Positions 43,014-52,467 of a stretch of DNA of 64,000 bases are shown here, in pieces. The notes beneath the pieces are model-generated. The model had not been told where the DNA came from. It did not search any database and was given only the letters and a program-made list of their open reading frames with translations. The DNA comes from Limnohabitans sp. TEGF004. Lineage in GTDB: Bacteria; Pseudomonadota; Gammaproteobacteria; Burkholderiales; Burkholderiaceae_C. The stretch is from positions 1,860,001 to 1,924,000 of the forward strand of contig NZ_AP027056.1 in NCBI RefSeq assembly GCF_027924965.1. The letters run 5' to 3'. Each line of letters starts with the position of its first letter. Position 1 is the stretch's first letter. Position numbers and translations under genes: made by a program.

Positions 43014-45011
43014 TTAACGAGGTGTACGTGGCTTAGGTGCGCGTTTTTTAGCGTCAAAACCACCAAACGACTTGCCACCGGCTGGGCGTGCTGGCTTGTC
43101 AAACGGTGTGCGGCCTGCTTCAAACGGAGCGCGTGGGCCACGTGCTGGGGCACGGTCATCAAAGCTGCGCGGAGCGCGGTCTTCGAAGCTACGTGGAGCA
43201 CCGAAGTTGCCGCGTGGTGCGCCTTGGCCTTCGCCAAAGTTGCCACGAGGAGCGCCACGGCCTTCGCCGCCGAAGCCACGGTTTTCATTGAAACCGCGGT
43301 TATCACCAAAGTTGCCGCGTGGTGCGCCTTGACGTGGCTCGAAGCTGTTGCCACGAGGTGCGTCAGAACGGTGGTTGTCTTGACGACCTTCGAAACGGCC
43401 CTCAGAACGACCTTCCGAACGTGGCTCGAAGCGACCTTGGCCATTGCCTTCAAAACGTCCACCGCCGCCACCAAACTTGTTGCCGCCGAAGCCGCCACGG
43501 TTGCCGCCGCCACCAAACTTGCCGCCGCCTTTGCGGTCGTAGTCACGGCCCGCACCGCCACGTTGTTCAACGCGTTGTGTGGGTTCCATGCCTGGAATCA
43601 CTTCAGCAGTGAACTGCTGGCGTGTGTAGGCTTCGATGTCATAAATTTTGCGCTTGTCGCGGAACTCAGCCAACGTGATCGCCAAGCCATCACGGCCAGC
43701 ACGACCCGTACGGCCAATGCGGTGGGTGTAGTCCTCAGACTTCATAGGCAAGCCGAAGTTGAACACGTGCGTGATGGTGGGCACGTCAATGCCGCGAGCA
43801 GCCACGTCAGTGGCAACCAAGAACTGCACTTGACCTTGGCGCAAAGCCATCAAGCGGCGGTTACGCAAGCCTTGGCTCAACGCGCCGTGCAATGCCACAG
43901 CAGAGAAGCCTTCTTGTTGCAAGTCATTGGCCAAGCCGTCGCACTCGATTTGGGTGCTAGCAAAGATGATGGCTTGGTTGATGGTGGTGTCGCGCAAGAG
44001 GTGATCCAACAAACGGCGCTTGTGTTGCGCGTTGTCTGCCCAATGCAGCACTTGGCGAATGTTGTTGTGCTTTTCTTGAGGTGAGTCAATTTGCACGCGT
44101 TGGGGTTGACGCATGACGCGTGTGGCCAACTGTTGAATGCGCGGCGCAAACGTAGCGCTGAACATCATGGTTTGCTTGCGGTCGATGGTGAGCTGGTTGA
44201 TTTCAGCCAAGTCATCAGAGAAACCGAGGTCCAACATGCGGTCGGCTTCGTCCACCACCAAGAATTGAACTTTGTCCAACTTGATTTGCATGGAGCGTTG
44301 CAGATCGAGCAAACGGCCAGGTGTAGCCACAACCAAGTCAGCGTTTTGCAGTTTGGCGATTTGCAACTGGTAAGGCATACCGCCCACCACGTTAGCCACG
44401 CGCAAACCACGGCAATGTTTGACCAAGTCGATGGCGTCGTGCGCCACCTGTTGAGCCAATTCGCGGGTTGGGCAAACGATCAAGGCACCAGGTGTTGGGG
44501 CTTTGAAGTTGCGTGTGTTGGTGGGGTCTTTGCGCTTAGCGCGCTTAGGTGCCTCTTCGCCATTGGCCGCAGCGTCAGCCACGAGCTTGTCCCAAGCAGC
44601 TTTGTCAGCAGCTTCGGCTTGGGCTTGTTGTTGAATCAAGGTGTGCAACACAGGCAGCAAGAACGCAGCTGTTTTGCCACTACCAGTTTGGCTAGATACC
44701 ATCAAGTCGATGAAGCCTGCTTTGGCATCTGCGTTGTCGTTTGGCAAAGCCAAAGGAATGGTTTTGAGCTGAACGGTGGTGGGTTGGGTGTAGCCCAAAT
44801 CGCCCACGGCTTGCACCAATTCAGGAGCTAAGCCTAGTTCAACGAAGCCATTAGGAACATCAACTTTAGGCACATCGGCTTGAGGTGCTTCAGCTTCAGC
44901 GTGAGCGACTTCGGGTGCGTGAACACCCTCAGTGGCAACTGCGTTTTCAGCAGCAATAGAAATAGTTTCGGCAGGCGCAAATTCGCCTGTCACATTTAAA
45001 GTGTCAGTCAT
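43014..45011 (-). CDS. DEAD-box RNA helicase, RhlE-like
   Basis: 665 residues. Core motifs: QTGSGKTAAF (I), PTRELAQQ (Ia), VATPGRLLDL (Ib), VDEADRMLDLGF (II), SATF (III), HRIGRTGRAGR (VI). A charged insertion with AAWDKLVADAAANGEEAPKR sits between motifs I and Ia, and the C-terminal tail of about 170 residues is Gly/Arg/Phe-rich with repeated GAPRGNFG and GRFE units, an RNA-binding low-complexity region. The start at 45011 (MTDTLNVTGEFAP) is preferred; the open frame upstream to 45077 lies in a hairpin-rich leader. Likely roles are ribosome assembly or cold adaptation. Confidence 0.88.
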   Translation of the reverse strand: MTDTLNVTGEFAPAETISIAAENAVATEGVHAPEVAHAEAEAPQADVPKVDVPNGFVELGLAPELVQAVGDLGYTQPTTVQLKTIPLALPNDNADAKAGFIDLMVSSQTGSGKTAAFLLPVLHTLIQQQAQAEAADKAAWDKLVADAAANGEEAPKRAKRKDPTNTRNFKAPTPGALIVCPTRELAQQVAHDAIDLVKHCRGLRVANVVGGMPYQLQIAKLQNADLVVATPGRLLDLQRSMQIKLDKVQFLVVDEADRMLDLGFSDDLAEINQLTIDRKQTMMFSATFAPRIQQLATRVMRQPQRVQIDSPQEKHNNIRQVLHWADNAQHKRRLLDHLLRDTTINQAIIFASTQIECDGLANDLQQEGFSAVALHGALSQGLRNRRLMALRQGQVQFLVATDVAARGIDVPTITHVFNFGLPMKSEDYTHRIGRTGRAGRDGLAITLAEFRDKRKIYDIEAYTRQQFTAEVIPGMEPTQRVEQRGGAGRDYDRKGGGKFGGGGNRGGFGGNKFGGGGGRFEGNGQGRFEPRSEGRSEGRFEGRQDNHRSDAPRGNSFEPRQGAPRGNFGDNRGFNENRGFGGEGRGAPRGNFGEGQGAPRGNFGAPRSFEDRAPRSFDDRAPARGPRAPFEAGRTPFDKPARPAGGKSFGGFDAKKRAPKPRTPR

Positions 45012-45028
45012 GATTTTTTCTCGCACGT

Positions 45029-45191
45029 GAGCGCCGCAAGTTGTGCGGCTGCTCCGTTCTAGGTTAAAAAACATCAACCATCAAACGGAACCTGCTCTGA
45101 CCCGCTGGGGGTTTATTCAGTGCTTGGGGCTCATTTGGCGAGCCCGGTGAATGAAGGGAGATGTACAAATTCGCTACGGCTTTGTAGCGAA
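45029..45191 (-). promoter_or_regulatory. Hairpin-rich leader upstream of DEAD-box helicase
   Basis: The 217-bp gap upstream of the helicase gene contains three stems: GAGC-GCCGC/GCGGC-t-GCTC (45029-45054), GGGCTC-N7-GAGCCC (45127-45145) and TTCGCTAC-N6-GTAGCGAA (45170-45191). Long structured leaders are known for cold-inducible helicase genes. The last stem, nearest to the orn stop, could instead terminate orn, but has no clear U tract. Confidence 0.45.
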
Positions 45192-45228
45192 GAGCGCAAT
45201 TATGGCACGGATTCGGGTTTTTACCTAA

Positions 45229-45819
45229 TTAAAGTTTCAAGAAGTGTTCACGGTAGTGAATCATCTCGTCAATCGACTCGTGCACATCGGCCAGCGCCGT
45301 ATGTTTCTGGGCCTTTTTAAAGGCATTCAACACCTCTGGCTTCCAGCGGCGAGACAGCTCTTTGAGCGTACTCACGTCCACGTTGCGGTAGTGAAACCAG
45401 CCTTCGAGCTTGGGCATGTATTTGTTCAAGAAGCGGCGATCTTGACCAATGGTATTGCCACACATGGGCGACACGCCTTTGGATACATAGGGCTTCATGA
45501 AGGCAATGAGTTGCTCTTGCGCTTGTTCTTCGGTCACGGTGGAGGCTTTGACTTTGTCAATCAGCCCGCTCTTGCCGTGTGTGCCTTTGTTCCATGCGTC
45601 CATCTTGCTCAGCAACTCGTCGCTTTGGTGAATCACAAACACTGGGCCTTCAATGCGCACCGACAAATCGGGGCTGGTCACGATGACCGCGATTTCAAGC
45701 AAGCGCTCGCGCTCGGGGTCAAGGCCAGACATTTCGCAATCGAGCCAAACCAAGTTCAGGTCTGACTTGGCGAGTTTGGGGACGACAGGGGTAACAGGAG
45801 TGGTTGCAACTTCAGACAT
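45229..45819 (-). CDS. orn: Oligoribonuclease
   Basis: DEDDh 3'-5' exonuclease, 196 residues, degrading 2-5-nt RNAs and pGpG. The first motif is [20 protein letters not shown] near residue 23, the second [18 protein letters not shown], and the third [14 protein letters not shown]. About 15 extra N-terminal residues precede the usual start, and a later start within that stretch is possible. It is divergent from the M48 protease gene. Confidence 0.94.
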   Translation of the reverse strand: MSEVATTPVTPVVPKLAKSDLNLVWLDCEMSGLDPERERLLEIAVIVTSPDLSVRIEGPVFVIHQSDELLSKMDAWNKGTHGKSGLIDKVKASTVTEEQAQEQLIAFMKPYVSKGVSPMCGNTIGQDRRFLNKYMPKLEGWFHYRNVDVSTLKELSRRWKPEVLNAFKKAQKHTALADVHESIDEMIHYREHFLKL

Positions 45820-45872
45820 GGGCTAGATTGTCGCCCATCACACACGGGCAGCTTCATCTAAACTCCTCCCCC

Positions 45873-47132
45873 ATGATGAATCCCTCTCTCGCGATGACCT
45901 TGACACTGGCAGTTCTGCTGGTGGCCAACCTGCTTACCAAACTCTGGCTCAGCGGCCGTCAAGTGCGTCACGTGGCGCAACACCGCTCTCAAGTGCCTGC
46001 GACTTTCGCACACACCATCAGCCTAGAGGCTCACCAAAAAGCAGCGGACTACACCCTGGCCAAGGCGCGCGTGGGTGTGATGGATTTAGGGCTAGACGCC
46101 ATCACTTTAATGGCGTGGACATTGCTCGGCGGTTTGGACTTGCTCAACCAAGTCACGCTGAACTGGATGGGCGAAGGCATGGGCCAACAAATCATGCTGG
46201 TGGTGAGCTTTAGCCTGATTGGCGGCTTGATTGGCTTGCCCTTGTCACTGTTTCAAACCTTTGGCGTTGAGCAACGCTTTGGCTTTAACAACACCACGCC
46301 CAAGCTGTGGGTGAGCGACATGCTCAAAGGCTTGTTGGTTGGCATGGTGTTGGGATTGCCTATTCTTTGGCTGGTGTTGTGGCTCATGCAAGCAGGTGGC
46401 TCTCTGTGGTGGCTCTACACCTGGGCTGCCTTGGTGGTATACCAACTGTTTGTGATGTGGATTGCACCCAACGTCATCATGCCCTTGTTCAACAAATTCA
46501 CACCTCTGGAAGACGCCACGCTCAAAGACCGTGTAACCGCGCTGATGACACGCTCTGGCTTTACTGCCAAGGGCTTTTTTGTAATGGACGGCAGCCGCCG
46601 CTCGGCCCACTCGAATGCTTTCTTCACAGGCTTTGGTGCCGCCAAACGCGTGGTGTTTTTCGACACCCTGCTGGCCAAACTCAATGGCGATGAAATGGAA
46701 GCTGTGTTGGCCCACGAACTGGGCCACTTCAAACATCGTCACATTTTGAAAATGATGGCCACCAGCTTTGCCACCAGCCTTGCTGGTCTTGCTTTGTTGG
46801 GCTGGGTGTCGCAACAAGTTTGGTTTTATACAGGCCTCGGCGTGATGCCCAACCTCAACGGCAACAACAGCGCATTGGCCTTGTTGCTGTTCATGCTGGT
46901 GCTGCCTTTGTTCACCTTCTTTGTGTCGCCTTTGTCTGCACGTCGCTCACGCAAGTTTGAGTTTGAAGCCGACGCGTATGCCGTGGCGAATAGCGATGGC
47001 AAGGCTTTGGCCAACGCCCTGCTCAAGCTCTACCAAGACAATGCCTCCACCCTCACGCCCGACCCTTGGTATGTGGCGTTTTACTACTCGCACCCGCCTG
47101 CTTCACAGCGCTTGGCGCGGATGGCCGCATGA
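45873..47132 (+). CDS. M48-family (Ste24-like) membrane metalloprotease
   Basis: 419 residues with several membrane helices and the zinc motif AHELGHFKHRH; a third ligand is expected in KFEFEADAYAV. The domain order matches CAAX-prenyl-protease-1-like bacterial proteins; in bacteria, these are thought to act in membrane protein quality control. The ATG at 45873 begins the first helix; the upstream open frame overlaps the orn start region. The stop overlaps the rsgA start (ATGA). Confidence 0.87.
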   Translation: MMNPSLAMTLTLAVLLVANLLTKLWLSGRQVRHVAQHRSQVPATFAHTISLEAHQKAADYTLAKARVGVMDLGLDAITLMAWTLLGGLDLLNQVTLNWMGEGMGQQIMLVVSFSLIGGLIGLPLSLFQTFGVEQRFGFNNTTPKLWVSDMLKGLLVGMVLGLPILWLVLWLMQAGGSLWWLYTWAALVVYQLFVMWIAPNVIMPLFNKFTPLEDATLKDRVTALMTRSGFTAKGFFVMDGSRRSAHSNAFFTGFGAAKRVVFFDTLLAKLNGDEMEAVLAHELGHFKHRHILKMMATSFATSLAGLALLGWVSQQVWFYTGLGVMPNLNGNNSALALLLFMLVLPLFTFFVSPLSARRSRKFEFEADAYAVANSDGKALANALLKLYQDNASTLTPDPWYVAFYYSHPPASQRLARMAA

Positions 47133-48016
47133 AGCAAAGCGGCTTAGTGGTAGCCAGCCACGGACGACACTGCGTGGTGGAGACGCCCGATGGCGAACGA
47201 CGCATTTGCCACCCGCGAGGCAAGAAAAGCCAGGTGGTCGTGGGCGATCGTGTGCAATGGTTGGCCAGCACCGACGAAGGCACGATTGAAAAAGTGGAGC
47301 CTCGCCACAACTTGTTTTACCGACAAGACGAGATTCGCACCAAGTCATTCGCAGCCAACTTAGACCAAGTGTTGATTCTGTTGGCGGCTGAGCCAGAGTT
47401 CTCTGAAATGCAGCTCACGCGTGCTTTGATTGCTGCGGAAGCCGAACATATCAAGCCCCTCATCGTGCTCAACAAGCGTGACTTGACCGAGTTGCATGCC
47501 CGCGCCCTCGCCCGCTTAGAGCCTTATGTGAAGATGGGCTATACCGTGCTGCAAGGTGCCTTTAAATCGGGTGATTTAGGCGACTTGCCTGAACGCCTAA
47601 AACACAAAACCACCTTGGTGCTTGGGCCCTCAGGCACAGGCAAAAGCACGCTCATCAACGCCCTTGTGCCCAACGCCAATGTGGCCACTGCAGAGATTTC
47701 GCAAGCACTCAATTCAGGCAAACACACCACCACATCAACCACCTGGCACTGGGTCGATGCTGAGCGCAAAACAGGATTGATTGACTCACCAGGCTTTCAA
47801 GAGTTTGGGGTGCATCACATTGATGCCATGCAGTTGGCGGCCTACATGCCAGACTTCAAACCGCATGTGGCGAACTGCAAGTTTTACAACTGCACGCATT
47901 TGCACGAACCTTCGTGCGGGGTACAAGACGCGGTAGCAGCTGGGGCCATCAGCCCATCGCGCTACAAGCTGTACGGCATGTTGTTTGCCGAGCTCACACA
48001 GCCTGTGAATTACTAG
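47129..48016 (+). CDS. rsgA: Ribosome small subunit biogenesis GTPase RsgA
   Basis: Circularly permuted GTPase of 295 residues assisting 30S maturation. An OB domain (about 1-80) is followed by G4 NKRD (115-118), then G1 GPSGTGKS (166-173), and a C-terminal zinc site CKFYNCTHLHEPSC. The ATG overlaps the preceding stop by 4 bp, so translation is coupled. Confidence 0.94.
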   Translation: MKQSGLVVASHGRHCVVETPDGERRICHPRGKKSQVVVGDRVQWLASTDEGTIEKVEPRHNLFYRQDEIRTKSFAANLDQVLILLAAEPEFSEMQLTRALIAAEAEHIKPLIVLNKRDLTELHARALARLEPYVKMGYTVLQGAFKSGDLGDLPERLKHKTTLVLGPSGTGKSTLINALVPNANVATAEISQALNSGKHTTTSTTWHWVDAERKTGLIDSPGFQEFGVHHIDAMQLAAYMPDFKPHVANCKFYNCTHLHEPSCGVQDAVAAGAISPSRYKLYGMLFAELTQPVNY

Positions 48017-48030
48017 CCTGCGAAGAGTTC

Positions 48031-48059
48031 ATCAGCGCACGATTCAATGTTGCGCTGAT
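48031..48059. terminator. Hairpin between convergent rsgA and CobD-like genes
   Basis: Perfect 9-bp arms ATCAGCGCA and TGCGCTGAT with an 11-nt loop in the 52-bp gap between convergent genes. There is no U tract, so it may act with other signals or as an mRNA 3' stabiliser. Confidence 0.5.
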
Positions 48060-48068
48060 CCTTGGGGT

Positions 48069-49031
48069 TTAGCCCAGTAAGCGGGCCAACGTGAGTAAGG
48101 CCAGCAACACCATCCATAACACGACGCTGCGCCAAACCAAACCCACCACGCTAGACAAATGTGCCATCTCAGGTGTGCGGCCTGGCGTACTTTCACTGTC
48201 TTGATCGTGGACTTCGCTGGCATCATCTGCACGCAAAGCTTCACCGCCCAAACGCACATTCAACGCCCCCGCTGTGGCGGCTAGTACTACGCCGTCATTG
48301 TCATCAGGGAAACGTTGTGCATGGTTGCGCCAGCAGTCGATGGCTTCTTCAAAGTTACCCACCACGGCAAAGGCCGTAGCCGTCAAGCGGGCTGGCAACC
48401 AATCCACACGACGCCATGCTTCGCAAGCCGCGCTTTGCAAGGTGTCACTGACCCAACCTTTGGTGGCTTTAGGCTTCGCTTGCCAAGCATGCGACACCAT
48501 CTCGCTCATGCGGTAAATCACAGCACCTGCGGGGCCAAAACCCAAGGCAGCGAGCACAGAGAACCAAGTGAGCACACCAAACACATGGTGGTGTGCCGAG
48601 AGCACCGAATGCTCAATCACATGACGCAGCAACTCGCTGCGTGGCAAGTTGTCAACTTCGACATGTTGCCACTCAGCTAGCAACTCACGCGCTAAGCGCT
48701 CATCGCCCACATCCAAGGCATCACGAATGTCGGTGAAATGGTGGCTGAACTGACGGAAACCCAAGGTGACATACAACACCGCCACGCTCCAAATCATGGC
48801 TACAGGCCAGCCAAACACGCCGATCAAAAACCAATGCACCAAAGTGGCGATGACGGCAGGCAAGCCCACAGCCAATGACCAAGTGGTCCACGCCAAACGG
48901 GGGTGGCCTGCATCTAAGGTCTGGCTGATCCAATTGGCCCACGAGCGCACTGTGCCGTGCACCCAATTGCCGCGTACCAAAGGACGGGCTTGTTCAATCA
49001 ACAACGCGAGGAGCAGGGATAGAAAACTCAT
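48069..49031 (-). CDS. CobD/CbiB family membrane protein
   Basis: 320-residue integral membrane protein with N-terminal SLLLALLIEQARPLVRGNWV and a conserved VLTWFSVLAALGFGPAGAVIYR segment, similar to CobD/CbiB adenosylcobinamide-phosphate synthases and AmpE. No other cobalamin genes are in the window, so it may be a divergent family member with another role. Confidence 0.72.
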   Translation of the reverse strand: MSFLSLLLALLIEQARPLVRGNWVHGTVRSWANWISQTLDAGHPRLAWTTWSLAVGLPAVIATLVHWFLIGVFGWPVAMIWSVAVLYVTLGFRQFSHHFTDIRDALDVGDERLARELLAEWQHVEVDNLPRSELLRHVIEHSVLSAHHHVFGVLTWFSVLAALGFGPAGAVIYRMSEMVSHAWQAKPKATKGWVSDTLQSAACEAWRRVDWLPARLTATAFAVVGNFEEAIDCWRNHAQRFPDDNDGVVLAATAGALNVRLGGEALRADDASEVHDQDSESTPGRTPEMAHLSSVVGLVWRSVVLWMVLLALLTLARLLG

Positions 49032-49070
49032 AGTCGGATGATAGCGGTAGGTACACGCAATTTAAGAGCC

Positions 49071-49745
49071 TCAAGCCCGCAAGAAACGGTAAAAGTTGCG
49101 CAGCATGCCAGCGGTCGCGCCCCATACAAAGCGCAGTTGCTCACCGTCTTGGTAAGGCATGGACAGCCACTCGCGGGTGACCCCCTCAAACTCGTAGCGA
49201 TGCCAGCGGTGGTTGGCGGGGTTCATCAAAAAAGCCAAGGGCACTTCAAACGCATCTGCCACCTCGTGGGTGTTGAGCTGCAACGTCATATCTGGCGAAA
49301 TCAAAGCCACTACAGGCGTCACATAAAAAGCTGAGCCTGTCACGTATTCAGGCAAAGTACCCAGCACCTGCACATGGTGCGCTTCTAGCCCAACCTCTTC
49401 CTGCGCCTCACGCAAAGCGGTGGCAGCCACATCGGCATCGCCCTCGTCACACTTGCCACCTGCAAAGGCGATTTGCCCTGCATGCGTAGACATGTGCGCA
49501 GGTCGCTGGGTCAGCAACACCGTAGGTTCGTCACGCATCACCAGCCCCAGCAACACTGCGGCTTGGGCGGGTGCGCGGTCCATGAACTTGCGCTCGCGCA
49601 CCAATTCGGGCTGCCACACGGGCGGGTTGGCAAAACGGGCTTGCAAAGCCTCAGCAGTGAGATGCTGCGCAGGCACGGCTTGCAAGTGCGCATCCACTTG
49701 GAACACGGGCACTTGTTGGGGGTCAAAGGCTGGGAGTTGGGACAT
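49071..49745 (-). CDS. Nudix hydrolase, CoA pyrophosphatase type
   Basis: 224 residues. The Nudix box reads GGKCDEGDADVAATALREAQ-EEVGL (hyphen only for reading) near the middle, and the upstream VLLTQRPAHMSTHAGQIAFA matches the NudL/YeaB CoA-pyrophosphatase signature. The ATG at 49745 follows a GGTGG stretch; a GTG 12 bp earlier is open. It probably hydrolyses CoA or acyl-CoA to phosphopantetheine products. Confidence 0.86.
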   Translation of the reverse strand: MSQLPAFDPQQVPVFQVDAHLQAVPAQHLTAEALQARFANPPVWQPELVRERKFMDRAPAQAAVLLGLVMRDEPTVLLTQRPAHMSTHAGQIAFAGGKCDEGDADVAATALREAQEEVGLEAHHVQVLGTLPEYVTGSAFYVTPVVALISPDMTLQLNTHEVADAFEVPLAFLMNPANHRWHRYEFEGVTREWLSMPYQDGEQLRFVWGATAGMLRNFYRFLRA

Positions 49746-49802
49746 AGAAAAAGCCACCGCAAGTTTTCACTTGGGGTGGCTTCTAAGCAAGGTAAGACCT
49801 GC

Positions 49803-50198
49803 TTATTTAGCGGCTGCTGCGGCTTTGAGCGCTGCGGCCGACTTGCTGACCAATTTTTCTTTGATACGAGCAGACTTACCGCTACGGTCGCGCAAGTAAT
49901 ACAACTTGGCACGACGCACATCACCGCGACGCTTGACTTCGATGCTCGCGATCAATGGGCTGTAAGTTTGGAACGTACGCTCCACGCCTTCACCGCTGGA
50001 CATTTTGCGCACTGTGAAGCCGCTGTTGAGGCCACGGTTGCGCTTAGCGATCACCACACCTTCGTAGGCCTGCACACGCTTGCGTGTACCTTCAACCACG
50101 TTGACGCTCACAATGACTGTGTCGCCAGGTGCAAATTCGGGGATAACTTTGGCGAGGCGAGCAATTTCTTCTGCCTCAAGGGTTTGGATCAGGTTCAT
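49803..50198 (-). CDS. rplS: 50S ribosomal protein L19
   Basis: 131 residues, with [20 protein letters not shown], the [20 protein letters not shown] segment and [20 protein letters not shown], all L19 landmarks. The C-terminus adds an Ala-rich tail. It is last in the rpsP-rimM-trmD-rplS operon; a 92-bp gap to trmD contains an imperfect inverted repeat (GATCTTGGTCG/CGACCAGAGGATC) that could be a processing or control site. Confidence 0.97.
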   Translation of the reverse strand: MNLIQTLEAEEIARLAKVIPEFAPGDTVIVSVNVVEGTRKRVQAYEGVVIAKRNRGLNSGFTVRKMSSGEGVERTFQTYSPLIASIEVKRRGDVRRAKLYYLRDRSGKSARIKEKLVSKSAAALKAAAAAK

Positions 50199-50290
50199 GT
50201 TTTCCTCTAAAGGATCTTGGTCGCGCTACACAAAAGGCTTCTTGCAACAAAGGCGCGAAGCGGCCGACCAGAGGATCGAAAAGCCCACCA

Positions 50291-51052
50291 TTATAGCGAG
50301 TTTTGAGCCTTCAAAACAGCCTCATCTTGGGCTGTGAGCTTGGCCTCGGCGCGTGCTGCATCAATCAGCTCTGGGCGCAGGCGAGCTGTGAGCAGCAAAC
50401 GCTGGTCACGGCGCCAGCGCTCGATGTTGATGTGATGGCCAGACACCAGCGCAGCGGGCACGCCCTGCCCTTTCCATTGCTCGGGACGGGTGTAATGCGG
50501 GCAGTCCAACAAACCATCCAAAGCAGGGTTAAAGCTGTCCAGCTGATGGCTGCCTTCGTCGCTGAGTACGCCAGGCTGCAAGCGGGCCACGGCATCCAGC
50601 AGGGTCATGGCGGCAATCTCACCACCGGACAGCACAAAGTCGCCCACGCTGATTTGCAGGTCCACATGGGTGTCGATGAAGCGTTGGTCCACGCCTTCAT
50701 AGCGGCCACACAACAACACTGCGCCTTGGCTGTCTGACCAGTGCTGTACGGCAGAGTGGCGCAGCGTCTCGCCAATGGGCGAGAACAACACCAGCGGTGC
50801 CAGATCACGGCCTTGGGCACGATCGGCACGAATGGCAGCCAAACAGGCAGACAGGGGCTCGGCCATCATCACCATGCCAGGGCCACCGCCAAAGGGGCGG
50901 TCGTCCACACGACGGTAATTGCCTTCGGCGTAATCACGGGGGTTCCACAAGCGCACATCCACCAGTCCAGCCTCGTAGGCGCGACGTGTGATGCCGATTT
51001 TTAAAAACGGCTCAAACAGTTCAGGAAACAGGGTGATGATGTCAAAGCGCAT
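50291..51052 (-). CDS. trmD: tRNA (guanine-N1)-methyltransferase
   Basis: SPOUT methyltransferase of 253 residues making m1G37. N-terminus MRFDIITLFPELFEPFLKIG, the knot motifs LCGRYEGVDQRF and VGDFVLSGGEIAAM, and the C-terminal SGHHINIERWRRDQRLLLTA are all characteristic. Confidence 0.97.
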   Translation of the reverse strand: MRFDIITLFPELFEPFLKIGITRRAYEAGLVDVRLWNPRDYAEGNYRRVDDRPFGGGPGMVMMAEPLSACLAAIRADRAQGRDLAPLVLFSPIGETLRHSAVQHWSDSQGAVLLCGRYEGVDQRFIDTHVDLQISVGDFVLSGGEIAAMTLLDAVARLQPGVLSDEGSHQLDSFNPALDGLLDCPHYTRPEQWKGQGVPAALVSGHHINIERWRRDQRLLLTARLRPELIDAARAEAKLTAQDEAVLKAQNSL

Positions 51053-51076
51053 GGCGATGGCCTTGGACGGGCCAAT

Positions 51077-51640
51077 TTAGTAATCGGGCTGCCAATCGGC
51101 GGTGATGCGGCGTCCAGCCAAATCGACGGTGTCGATGTAGGCAGACACAAAGGGAATCATGCGCTCTTGAGCCTTGCCATCTTCCTCGTAAGCAAGTACC
51201 AACACGGTTTGTGGACCTGTATGCAACAGCTCGCGCACAGCGCCAAGCGCCACGCCTTCACGGTTAACCACATCAAGACCAATCAGGTCGACCCAGTAGT
51301 ACTCGTCTTTCGCGGGGGTAGGAAAGCTAGCGCGGGACACAAAAATGCGTGCGCCTTTGAGCAGTTCTGCGGTGTTACGGTCGGGCACCTCTTGGGCCGT
51401 GGCCACCACAGAATCAGAATGTTCTTTGGCTTCGATGATTTTCAGAAGCACGGTACCAGCAAAGGTCTTGGCACCTCTTTCCGAGGGTTGTAAAAACCAA
51501 CGCTTGGAAGAAAAAAGCGCTTCCGGAGAAGCGCTGTGGGGCAAGACCTTGAACCAGCCTTTGATGCCCCAAGCATCTGCAATGCGCCCAACCTCGATGG
51601 CGTCCGCAGGAAGTTCCGCAGACTCAAGGTTCAGCATCAT
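51077..51640 (-). CDS. rimM: 16S rRNA processing protein RimM
   Basis: 187 residues from the ATG at 51640, which follows AAAGG; a TTG at 51658 is open but less likely. The RimM domain begins ADAIEVGRIADAWGIKGWFK and a PRC-barrel domain follows (DEYYWVDLIGLDVVNREGVA; RMIPFVSAYIDTVDLAGRRI). It binds S19 during 30S assembly. Confidence 0.94.
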   Translation of the reverse strand: MMLNLESAELPADAIEVGRIADAWGIKGWFKVLPHSASPEALFSSKRWFLQPSERGAKTFAGTVLLKIIEAKEHSDSVVATAQEVPDRNTAELLKGARIFVSRASFPTPAKDEYYWVDLIGLDVVNREGVALGAVRELLHTGPQTVLVLAYEEDGKAQERMIPFVSAYIDTVDLAGRRITADWQPDY

Positions 51641-51658
51641 TGCATTGCCTTTGTTCAA

Positions 51659-51913
51659 TTAAGCAGCAACCTTAGCAGCAGCTTGCTTGACCAAACGGAT
51701 CACGGTAGGAGAGCACTGAGCGCCCACGCTGGTCCAGTGGTTCAAACGGTCATGCGCAACGCGCAAGCTTTCAGCTTGACCTTTGGCGATTGGGTTGTAA
51801 AAACCAATGCGCTCAATGAAACGGCCGTCGCGACGATCGCGCTTGTCGGCAACAACAATGTTAAAAAACGGACGGGCTTTAGAACCGCCGCGTGAAAGTC
51901 GGATGACGACCAT
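51659..51913 (-). CDS. rpsP: 30S ribosomal protein S16
   Basis: 84 residues beginning [20 protein letters not shown], the invariant S16 start, and containing [18 protein letters not shown] and [15 protein letters not shown]. The open frame upstream to 51955 is leader. It is the first gene of the ribosomal operon. Confidence 0.97.
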   Translation of the reverse strand: MVVIRLSRGGSKARPFFNIVVADKRDRRDGRFIERIGFYNPIAKGQAESLRVAHDRLNHWTSVGAQCSPTVIRLVKQAAAKVAA

Positions 51914-52020
51914 GATGAATCCTTCGGGTGGAATTTTTTTCAACGTTTGAGACACGCGCTAAGCCACCCGGCCTGCGACACGCTGAAAAGCCTTCTATTA
52001 TAGCGCTCTACACTCAGGCT

Positions 52021-52467
52021 ATGAAAAATAAAACCATCGCAGCCTGGTTGGCCTTCTTGGGCGGCCCTTTTGGCCTTCACCGTTTTTACCTGTTTGGCCT
52101 CTGGGACACCCTGGGCTGGTTGTTGCCCATTCCAACGGCCCTGGGCTTTTACGGGGTCGAGCGGGTCCAGCAATACGGTTTAGACGATGTCGCCAGTTGG
52201 TGGCTCATTCCCATCGCAGGCTTCACCTTTGCGGCCTGCGCCTTGAACGCCATCGTGTATGGCCTGATGACGCCGGAAGCTTGGAATACACGTTTCAACG
52301 GCACCGAAAACAAAGACGCACCGGCTGGTCAAACCAATTGGTTGACCATCGGTGCGATTGCATTTGCCTTATTGATTGGCACCACGGTGCTCATGTCGAG
52401 CATCGTGTTCAGCTTTCAACGCTACTTCGAATACCAAATCGAAGCGGCCAAAGAGCTGTCGGAATAA
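52021..52467 (+). CDS. TM2-domain membrane protein
   Basis: 148-residue protein with the TM2 domain opening KNKTIAAWLAFLGGPFGLHR-FYLFG (hyphen for reading), a second helix region around residue 60 and a third near 110. TM2 proteins have no established bacterial function. The stop abuts the convergent pit gene, with no space for a terminator. Confidence 0.8.
   Translation: MKNKTIAAWLAFLGGPFGLHRFYLFGLWDTLGWLLPIPTALGFYGVERVQQYGLDDVASWWLIPIAGFTFAACALNAIVYGLMTPEAWNTRFNGTENKDAPAGQTNWLTIGAIAFALLIGTTVLMSSIVFSFQRYFEYQIEAAKELSE

Noticed and set aside
43224..44084. Plus-strand open frame of 286 codons opposite the DEAD-box helicase
   Set aside because: It is antisense to helicase motifs and the Gly-rich tail; the Ala/Thr-rich translation is an artefact of that.
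50199..50290. Imperfect inverted repeat between trmD and rplS as a terminator
   Set aside because: It is interrupted, lacks a U tract and lies inside a co-transcribed ribosomal operon; mentioned only as a possible processing site.
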